Shown here piece after piece: positions 7,817-13,424 of a stretch of 13,424 bases of DNA (positions are counted from its first letter, which is position 1; each line of letters starts with the position of its first letter). The position numbers and the translations under genes were made by a program. Source of the DNA: Glomus cerebriforme (taxonomy: Eukaryota > Glomeromycota > Glomeromycetes > Glomerales > Glomeraceae); contig QKYT01001184.1 of the NCBI GenBank assembly GCA_003550305.1, positions 5,750-19,173 on the forward strand. Reading direction: 5' to 3'. Below the pieces are notes generated by a model, which searched no databases, was not told the DNA's origin, and saw nothing but the letters and a program-made list of their open reading frames with translations.

Positions 7817-8537
7817 ATGGCTTTATTCAGTGTAGTAGTACGCTATAAACACGATTATATATATATGTTTTTTTGCTTTTTTTTTTTACTGTATTAAAAA
7901 TGTTTTCTTGTAGGACAATGAGCTTATCATAAACTATATGGAAATTTTGGGACATTATCATGATCGCTTTGTAAGGATTAGTAGATTAATACCAAAATAT
8001 ACACCAAAACAAATTTCTAATCAGTAAGTTTAATAAAATAATTTTATTATTTATTTTTTTTTAAAAAAAAAAAAATCTTATTCGACATTTTTTATAAAAA
8101 AAAAATCAGTTGGAGAAATTATCTCAACCCGAAATGTAAGTAAATGTAAATCTTTATCTTCCAATATTTTATCGTACTTAATATATATATATATTTTTCA
8201 ATTAGTATGTAAAAAGCCTTTAGGATATTACGAAAAAAAATATATTATTGAACTGGCTCAAAAATATAAAACGTCAAAAAATCAAAAGCCAAATATCAAT
8301 TGGAAGTATATAATCCAGGACCTTGAAAAACAATTTGGTAACCTCTATTCTGAAAATCAAGTCAAGAATTTCTGGTACTCGAATTTCAGAAGTAATAATC
8401 GTGTCGATCTTTCTTTGCGACTCCCTGAACCTATTTCCGGTGTCGATCCAATGTACCGAAAACCCCTATTAACTACTATGGAACCTACACATCAACCTGT
8501 TCTTAACGAACCTTATAAAATGCAACCTTTAATGTGA
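7817..8537 (+). CDS. Two-repeat Myb-type DNA-binding protein, four exons
   Basis: Exons 7817-7837 (21 nt), 7914-8023 (110), 8110-8135 (26) and 8206-8537 (332) join to 162 residues plus TGA. Introns are 76, 86 and 70 bp; the last two have GTAAGT donors. The first donor is inferred: GTACGC at 7838 makes exon 1 and intron 1 exactly as long as in the paralogue and places F4 at the first Myb aromatic position. GTAGTA at 7832 or 7835 would shorten the protein by one or two residues. The first repeat (about 4-53) has F4, F26, W45 and KQISNHWRNYLNP. The second (about 58-115) has a helix YYEKKYIIELAQKY, INWKYII (W85) and NQVKNFWYSNFR (W109), closely following Myb R3 (N-x-VKN-x-W). The tail is Pro/Met-rich. 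It is likely a nuclear sequence-specific DNA-binding protein; targets are unknown. The early ATG at 7817 is chosen by alignment to the paralogue. Confidence 0.82.
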
Positions 8538-8617
8538 TATTAGCAGTTAATAATATATGTAATTATTTTAGTATCGTGTAAATACTAGTACATTTATCAA
8601 CCCTTTTTTCAGGCAAA

Positions 8618-8738
8618 GCATACTGGCGTATGCTCTTTTTTTGACATACTGGTATATGCTCTCTTTTCTTTTTTTTTGACATACTGGTATATGCTCTCTT
8701 TTCTTCTTCTTTTTTTTGACATACTGGCATATGCTCTC
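8618..8738 (+). repeat. Four (G)ACATACTGGYATATGC hairpin repeats, probably in the Myb 3' UTR
   Basis: Starting 81 nt after the Myb stop codon, copies lie at 8618-8633, 8643-8663, 8678-8698 and 8718-8738, separated by pyrimidine/T-rich linkers (CTCTCTTTTCTT type). Copy 1 is a perfect hairpin: GCATAC (8618-8623), loop TGGC, GTATGC (8628-8633). Copies 2-4 share GACATACTGG[TC]ATATGCTCTC, with a weaker CATA/TATG stem. The position suggests an untranslated-region element, but transcription is inferred. Confidence 0.75.
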
Positions 8739-8760
8739 TTTATCATCTTTTTTTAACTGT

Positions 8761-8814
8761 GTTAAAAAAAAAAAATTTTAAAAAAATTTTTTTTTAAAAA
8801 ATTTTCAAAAAAAG
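8761..8814. repeat. Alternating A-run/T-run block
   Basis: Runs of A and T (A12, TTTT, A7, T9, A6, TTTT, A7) form overlapping self-complementary segments. This may mark the end of the preceding transcript or be simple slippage-prone DNA. Assembly accuracy here is doubtful. Confidence 0.5.
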
Positions 8815-8884
8815 TACATATAATAAAAAAATTTCGCTTTATTGTTTGTTTAAAGTGCTAAATTATTCCAACTTTGTTATACAG

Positions 8885-8892
8885 TGACGTCA
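8885..8892. promoter_or_regulatory. TGACGTCA palindrome (CRE-type bZIP site)
   Basis: A perfect 8-bp match to the ATF/CREB consensus. No gene starts nearby on either strand, so function is unproven and chance occurrence is possible. Confidence 0.3.
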
Positions 8893-9949
8893 TGTCTTTA
8901 TTTCTTTTTTTATTCATCGTACAATAATCCTTGGATAAATATTCACCTAAACTCCGATTTCTTTCAAAATTTCCATTCTTAGCATATTGATCAACAATAC
9001 TTATGTTTATTATATTTGTCAAATTAAGCACTCATATTTGCATACAAATTCATCATAATGCCGGTCAAATTCGTAATAATTCGGGCTAGCTGTTTATTTT
9101 TTCAGGGATGCTTAATTTCGGAAGAATTATACGGTAATGATGCAACAATTTACTGTTTCACACGTTTATTTTTGTAATTTTATTGGTTAAATGAAACAGG
9201 TTTTGGAAAATTAAATAGATTAAATTTTCTAAATATAAAAAATTTACTTTTTTCGGATAAAAAAATAAAAATTTTTTTATAAGATAAATGAAACGCAAAA
9301 GAAAGTTCATCCAATAAATTTTGGCGACTACAAGATTGCGTAAAAATGTAACGAAGAATCACGTGACTTTATATATCACTCATGTAACTCCCTTTTAGTT
9401 AGTAAAACTTTATTTGTCACGTATTATCTGTCACTGGGCGACCGGCCTGTACAGATCACTGTGCCACATTATAGTCGTTTAATTTTCATACTGTATATAA
9501 TAAAGCAGTTACAATACAATAAAATTTAATCTTATTCTTTTATCATGATTTTAATTTTTAAACAATTAAATTCGAAATAAAAATAATTTTTAAAAATAAA
9601 TTATACTATAAATTATATATACTCATCTAACTTATTAAGCTACTTTATGATTTGAAATACTAATAATCTTCTAATTTAAAATTCATCTTTGTATCTCCAA
9701 ACTTTTTTTTTATTACTTTGTTGATTATATTGAATAAAATTTGAATCATAATGTGAGATAAAGTTATCCTTTAATTAGACACTCCTGTAACCGATAAAAT
9801 TTATTTTCAAATTTTTTTGCTTAATTCACATTTTTTTAACACGAAAGATTACGCGATTTTAAGAATCATCAATTTTAATTTTTAATAAATAAGAGTGTTT
9901 ATAAAAAATATTGAATTTCGTTTCTTAATTATTTATTATTTATTAAATT
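8893..9949. other. AT-rich stretch without a recognisable gene
   Basis: Both strands were read. The minus-strand frame over 9180-9362 (60 codons) is Phe/Lys/Ser-rich without motifs or a supporting start context. A GC-richer patch at 9430-9475 (GGGCGACCGGCCTGTACAG) translates into nothing recognisable and may be a fragment of a repeat. Confidence 0.5.
9359..9366. promoter_or_regulatory. TCACGTGA palindrome (E-box) beside TTTATATATCAC
   Basis: A perfect palindromic bHLH-type E-box is followed within 5 nt by a TATATA run. Related GTCAC words recur at about 9416 and 9431. It looks promoter-like, but no downstream gene could be identified. Confidence 0.25.
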
Positions 9950-9955
9950 ACTGTA

Positions 9956-10103
9956 TATAAATAGCCGTGTGTGAATCCATAAATAAACCATCACATTCGT
10001 AACATTATCTTTTTTTATTCCAGACCGACCAGACGTGTTGATCATGTTTCCCTGGAATCATTCATTCGAATTTGATTTTTATAATCTAATTAATGATTAT
10101 TAA
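9956..10103 (+). other. TATA-box-like site with a 19-codon ORF downstream
   Basis: TATAAATA lies at 9956-9963. About 80 nt later, past a T-run and TTCCAG acceptor-like sequence (10018-10023), ATG at 10044 opens MFPWNHSFEFDFYNLINDY, ending at TAA 10101-10103. The ORF is short enough to be chance and no partner exon was found. It is recorded because the surrounding 10020-10060 segment is less AT-rich than its neighbourhood. Confidence 0.2.
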
Positions 10104-11342
10104 AATAAGACAAAACATTATGACTATTCCTTTTATTTAAAGAAAAATTTAAAAAATTTATCATAAACATGGTGCGCGCTCACTTGATGATCTTGAATGG
10201 TTCCAGCTGTAATTTTTGATCAGAACGACGCTTAGAGGGTTTGGAACTGTTGCATTGGATTTAATTTTTAATTGCGTAATAGATAGATGTTAAAACTGAT
10301 AAAAATAATGAAATTAATTTCATTCATATTTGCATTTACTGTATTTAAAAGTAAGTTTTAAAAAAAAAGATTACCGCGGATCTTAATATACTGTATGTCT
10401 CGTTTATTTTGCTCCAATTTTTCATTTTAAGATACTTACAGTATGTAACTTTTTTTAAAATCTAGCGCATTTCAGGATATAATCATCAATTCTGCGTTGT
10501 TAAATATTATGACATTCCTCTAAATATTAATACCTAAATATATGGATACAAAACAATACGGCGCCAACCAGGAAATTTTTAATCGTAACAATAATTAATA
10601 ATTTAATCACGTTAAAGATTTTCCACGGTCTTTGTCTAATTTTTAATATTATTCATTGTACAAAAATATATTTAAATTTATAAAATAATAATAAAACTCT
10701 TTCCTATTTAATAGAAAGATTTTTTTTTTTTGGTAACATCTTTGAGGGCCTAAAGATATAATCCGGAGTATGTTTCGATGTTAAAAATAGATTTAATGAT
10801 TTTAAATCATTAATTCTGATTGCTATTGTATTTTGAATGTTTGAAAAATGGCTAGGAATATCGGATATTTTCATCATTATTGATCATTTCTACTCCTACT
10901 GATTTGTCTTTTTCTTGAGTCTATTCAAAATCCAATTATTTCTAAAATACGAAAAAATACTGGAAACATTAATTCCTACCTTTTTTTTGCGGATCTAACA
11001 GTGCTCAATGTATTCTCTCTGTAGTACTCATTTCACAACTTTCTAAGTCATAAGCCAAGTCCTTCATCATCACCTGTGTCTTTTGTTTGATCTTTGTTCG
11101 CTCGACATTAATACTAAAAACAAGATAACTAAAAATAAAAATATGAACAAAGATAGCCATCGATCGAACATAACATCATACCGTTTACAAAATATTCTTT
11201 TTTTCCAGCAGTCGTTTTTCAATGTCAACCCAGAAATTCTTAATATCCGGCTTTTGGTAATGGTTCTACAGAAAAGAGAAATTTAAAGTTAGCGGACATA
11301 TAAAGAAATACTCTAGCACTAGCAAATCACAGCAGACCATAA
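10104..11342. other. AT-rich stretch with weak coding-like scraps
   Basis: No gene can be built. Plus-strand words such as HNFLSHKPSPSSSPVSFV (about 11032-11085) look compositionally coding but are bounded by stops. The plus-strand frame 11083-11286 contains an acceptor-like TTTTTTCCAG (about 11200-11209) and an unremarkable tail. These may be remains of an old gene. The segment 10159-10250 is less AT-rich but unrecognised. Confidence 0.35.
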
Positions 11343-11508
11343 CAGTCCGTAAGCATAGCCCGGAGGGGAAACCGTAATCGTCCCTCCCTGGTTGAGTGAG
11401 TCATAAATGACCGCTTGAAGTTCCATACACCACAACGATCCGTAAACCATCAGAGGGGGAACCGTAATCATCCCTCATAGTCGTGGAAGTTGGTTATCTT
11501 ATCCAACT
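11343..11508 (+). repeat. GC-richer block with two matching hairpins plus a third hairpin
   Basis: Hairpin 1: GGAGGG (11362-11367) pairs with CCCTCC (11382-11387). Hairpin 2: GAGGG (11453-11457) pairs with CCCTC (11472-11476). Both enclose 14-nt loops, GAAACCGTAATCGT and GGAACCGTAATCAT, identical at 12 positions. Each is preceded by TCCGTAA (11346 and 11439), so the block is an imperfect duplication with a period of about 91-93 bp. A third hairpin, AGTTGG (11488-11493) with CCAACT (11503-11508), follows. Base composition is far above the local average. A structured non-coding RNA or repeat-element terminus are the two main readings; I do not recognise the family. Confidence 0.6.
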
Positions 11509-11579
11509 AGATGGAAACCCCATACTGCATGTGATTGCATGTGCTATATATACGTGAAAAAGACAATAACAGGAACTAC

Positions 11580-11730
11580 TTATATTTTCTTGGTTTTTTC
11601 GCTTAACTCTTTTTTTGCGGTATTAATTTCCGCCTCGGTTTGTTTAAGTTGATTAATTTCTCCTTTTTTTTACTGGGGTTGCTTACCTCACTATATTCTT
11701 TGGCTTGTTGAGACTTTTGTTTTTCTAACT
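11580..11730 (-). pseudogene. Coiled-coil protein C-terminal fragment, frameshifted
   Basis: On the minus strand one frame (about 11728 to 11672) gives LEKQKSQQAKEYSEVSNPSK. Across an 8-A run at 11662-11670 the reading moves to a second frame, KGEINQLKQTEAEINTAKK then ELSEKTKKI, with TAA at 11580-11582. The second part has Ile/Leu/Ala spacing and Lys/Glu richness typical of a coiled coil. A single indel in the A-run would unite both parts. Upstream there is a stop within a few codons, so only the tail survives. The family is not recognised. Confidence 0.5.
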
Positions 11731-11739
11731 TTTAAATTA

Positions 11740-12375
11740 TATTTTAAACTTTACAACGAGATTTATATAATGAGTTGATATGTTATATGTGATTTAAAAG
11801 TCTGATTAAATGACAAATAATATTCATTAATTAAAGCCAAACAAGTTTACCAGTTATGATATAATAAATCATTTGACAATAGCCAATTTTCACCTTAGTT
11901 GTTTTTTAAAATGACATCATAATCAATGTATAGTTGCTAGAAAATAGTATTGCATACTACAAGATATAAATCACTGGTAGAGTCATTGTATTACAATCAT
12001 ATTTTATTTAATTTAACTAAATCCATCGAATTATGCTGCGTCATTATAATATGAGTAAAGTTATAAAATTTTGCATGTGAACAAACGAAAAAAGCACATA
12101 ATAAATCATTATCAATTTTGTATAATTTCCCAAATATAGAAATTTGTGATGCGACTCATCATGCTTAATTTATTATTGTATAATTATTAATTTTGACTCA
12201 TTTTTATATTCTCATTATTTTTAAAATATAAATACCTCCTTTTTTTCAATATTAATTTTCATATGGTATCTTTAATTATATTATTATCACAATTTTATTT
12301 CCTCTCTATAATCCTTTTTAAAAAACTACACCATCTATCTACCTCTTCTAAACTCTTCTAAACTCCCCTTATCTT
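11740..12375. other. AT-rich stretch without a recognisable gene
   Basis: Both strands are dense in stops. No repeats longer than short A/T words and no RNA gene signature were seen. Its right end (12300-12375) becomes pyrimidine-rich (CTCTTCTAAACTC words) and leads into the next repeat. Confidence 0.5.
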
Positions 12376-12571
12376 CCTTATACTGTATATGAGAACTTTC
12401 TCGTATCAGGCAAGGAAAGCCGGCCAGTATCTCCTAACTGGCTGGTTGGTTTTTTTTTTCTCCTTTAAACTCCCTCTTAACTTCCTTATACTGTATATGA
12501 TATCTTCCTCGTATCAGGCAAGGAAAGCCGGTCAGATAGTTGAGTATCTCCTAACTGGCTGGTTGGTTTAG
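12376..12571 (+). repeat. 108-bp tandem repeat, two copies, each with a CCGG(C/T)CAG hairpin
   Basis: CTTCCTTATACTGTATATGA, CTCGTATCAGGCAAGGAAAG and TATCTCCTAACTGGCTGG recur with TCGTATCAGG at 12401 and 12509. Copy 1 forms CCGGCCAGT (12420-12428), 8-nt loop, ACTGGCTGG (12437-12445). Copy 2 forms CCGGTCAG (12528-12535) with CTGGCTGG (12555-12562); its longer loop contains AGATA/TATCT. An open frame (12389-12571) runs through both copies because 108 is divisible by three, giving SYQARKAGQ and LLTGWLV twice, but no protein family is recognised and the hairpins explain the conservation equally well. It is probably a dispersed repeat family. Confidence 0.7.
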
Positions 12572-12621
12572 ATTAGAGTTCCCTTTTCATTTCCTTATAT
12601 ACCATATTGATCATTTTAATT

Positions 12622-13262
12622 ATGAGCTCACGTAATATCAACACCATACAAATTTGGAGAAATTGGAAATTTAATGAATTAAAAAAAAAAGAAATTTGGA
12701 TTTCTATAGGCAAAGTTTTATGAGTATGACTCAGTCAGTAAATGGATGAATAAGATATAAAATACTAGAAAAATTACTAGAAAAAAATAGAAAAATTGAT
12801 AAATGGATATTTTTAGTAATAGAACAAATGACATAATTAACAAAATTATTGAAGAATTCAAAGTAGAAGATTGTCGGATCAAGGAAAATTTTACTTCATC
12901 ATTAACTTACTGCTCCTTTCCAATTATTCTTTCACCATTGGCTATTACTCCTTTATCAAGTACCAATCAATATTGTAGAAAAATTTTTTGATAGAATTCT
13001 ATGTGGTTGAAAGAGATAAGGTTGGATTATAAGATGGAAATGATACTGAAATGATCAAGCAAATAGGCATGGTAAAAAGAATAAGCCAACATTCACCACT
13101 AGATATTACTGAAAATGAAGAATTATCTTAATTACAAGATTTTGATAAGAATGAAAAATCAATTGATTCAAAAGATTTCAATAAAAACCAGGTAGAAATT
13201 TCCTCAAAAGAAATCACTAGCAAACGTAAAAGTGATTTACCCACTTATGATGAGAATGATGG
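12622..13262 (+). pseudogene. Heavily degraded hypothetical gene
   Basis: Coding-like frames follow each other on the plus strand with stops and shifts between them. ATG 12622 opens IQIWRNWKFNELKKKEIW to TGA 12721. Then EYDSVSKWMNKI (stop), ILEKLLEKNRKIDKWIF, and the 12803-12991 frame (RTNDIINKIIEEFKVEDCR ... QYCRKIF, stop). Next come IEFYVVERDKVGL (stop), DGNDTEMIKQIGMVKRIS, then SPLDITENEELS (TAA), then LQDFDKNEKSIDSKDF and KSDLPTYDENDG with TGA at about 13264. Composition (acidic, Ser/Lys/Asn-rich linkers after a Trp-rich start) is that of a real protein. Because stops are frequent and in all frames it is not rescued by plausible introns. A transposon-encoded or lineage-specific family is likely, but I do not recognise it. 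Confidence 0.5.
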
Positions 13263-13424
13263 GTGAAATTATTAATTTACCTAATAATATGAAAACAACA
13301 ATAAGCTATTGATTTGATGGACTGAGATAAAAGTGAATCCAAAAAAAATTTGATTAATAATAATGTCAAATATAAAGAAATAAAAATAAATCAAATAATT
13401 AAAAAGCAAACAAATATAGAAGGA

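Noticed and set aside
5592..8537. Divergent gene pair as a mating-type (homeodomain) locus
   Set aside because: The helices match Myb repeats (KQ-x4-W-x-N-x-L-x-P and NQVKNFW), not the WF-x-N-x-R homeodomain signature.
8618..8738. CRISPR-like array
   Set aside because: Repeats are short, palindromic, unevenly spaced and separated by near-identical T/C-rich linkers rather than unique spacers; the genome is eukaryotic.
6909..9352. Inverted pair of ACGCAATCTTG words (6921 and 9331) as ends of a larger element
   Set aside because: Only 11 bp match exactly, the flanks diverge, and the plus Myb gene lies between them with normal structure.
9180..9362. 60-codon minus-strand frame
   Set aside because: No recognisable motif, no homologous exon partner, and composition expected for AT-rich DNA.

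Overview
The window looks like a piece of an AT-rich fungal nuclear genome, most plausibly an arbuscular mycorrhizal fungus of the Rhizophagus type (Glomeromycota). This is inferred from extreme AT content, intron-split genes with short GT-AG introns (mostly 70-86 bp), a tyrosine-kinase-like protein kinase of the style greatly expanded in those fungi, a BTB/POZ remnant of a style I associate with them, and many decayed coding fragments among low-complexity DNA. The species is not proven by anything here.

Three genes can be rebuilt with intact reading frames once introns are removed. (1) A protein kinase on the minus strand (5219 down to 3750; three exons, 442 residues) with an N-terminal Cys cluster. 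(2) A small Myb-type protein on the minus strand (6413 down to 5592; four exons, 140 residues). (3) Its divergently oriented paralogue on the plus strand (7817 to 8537; four exons, about 162 residues). The two Myb genes share exon lengths of 21, 110 and 26 nt and a 76-bp first intron, so they descend from one duplicated gene. The plus copy keeps two Myb-like repeats. The minus copy keeps only the first; where the second should begin, just after the third splice junction, it has three perfect copies of an 8-residue repeat. Its second intron is enlarged and contains a 125-bp element with terminal inverted repeats.

The rest is intergenic DNA with gene fossils and repeats. From left to right: a 72-bp tandem repeat (1 to about 200); a broken acidic/Cys-motif reading frame (340-890); a cytosine-free Gly-rich tract followed by AATAAA and a poly-A run with two Ns (1603-2003); short repeats (2018-2304); a BTB/POZ pseudogene on the minus strand (3126-3407); the kinase; the Myb pair with a 1.4-kb spacer; hairpin-bearing repeats just downstream of the plus Myb gene (8618-8738); a long AT-rich stretch with a few palindromic sites (8760-11340); a GC-richer block with two matching hairpins (11343-11508); a coiled-coil fragment on the minus strand (11580-11730); a 108-bp tandem repeat with hairpins (12376-12571); and a heavily degraded plus-strand gene (12622-13262).

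No rRNA, tRNA or CRISPR array was found. The strongest unusual signals are the Myb pair (loss of one repeat, octapeptide expansion and intronic inverted-repeat element in the minus copy) and the three separate hairpin repeat families at 8618, 11362 and 12420.
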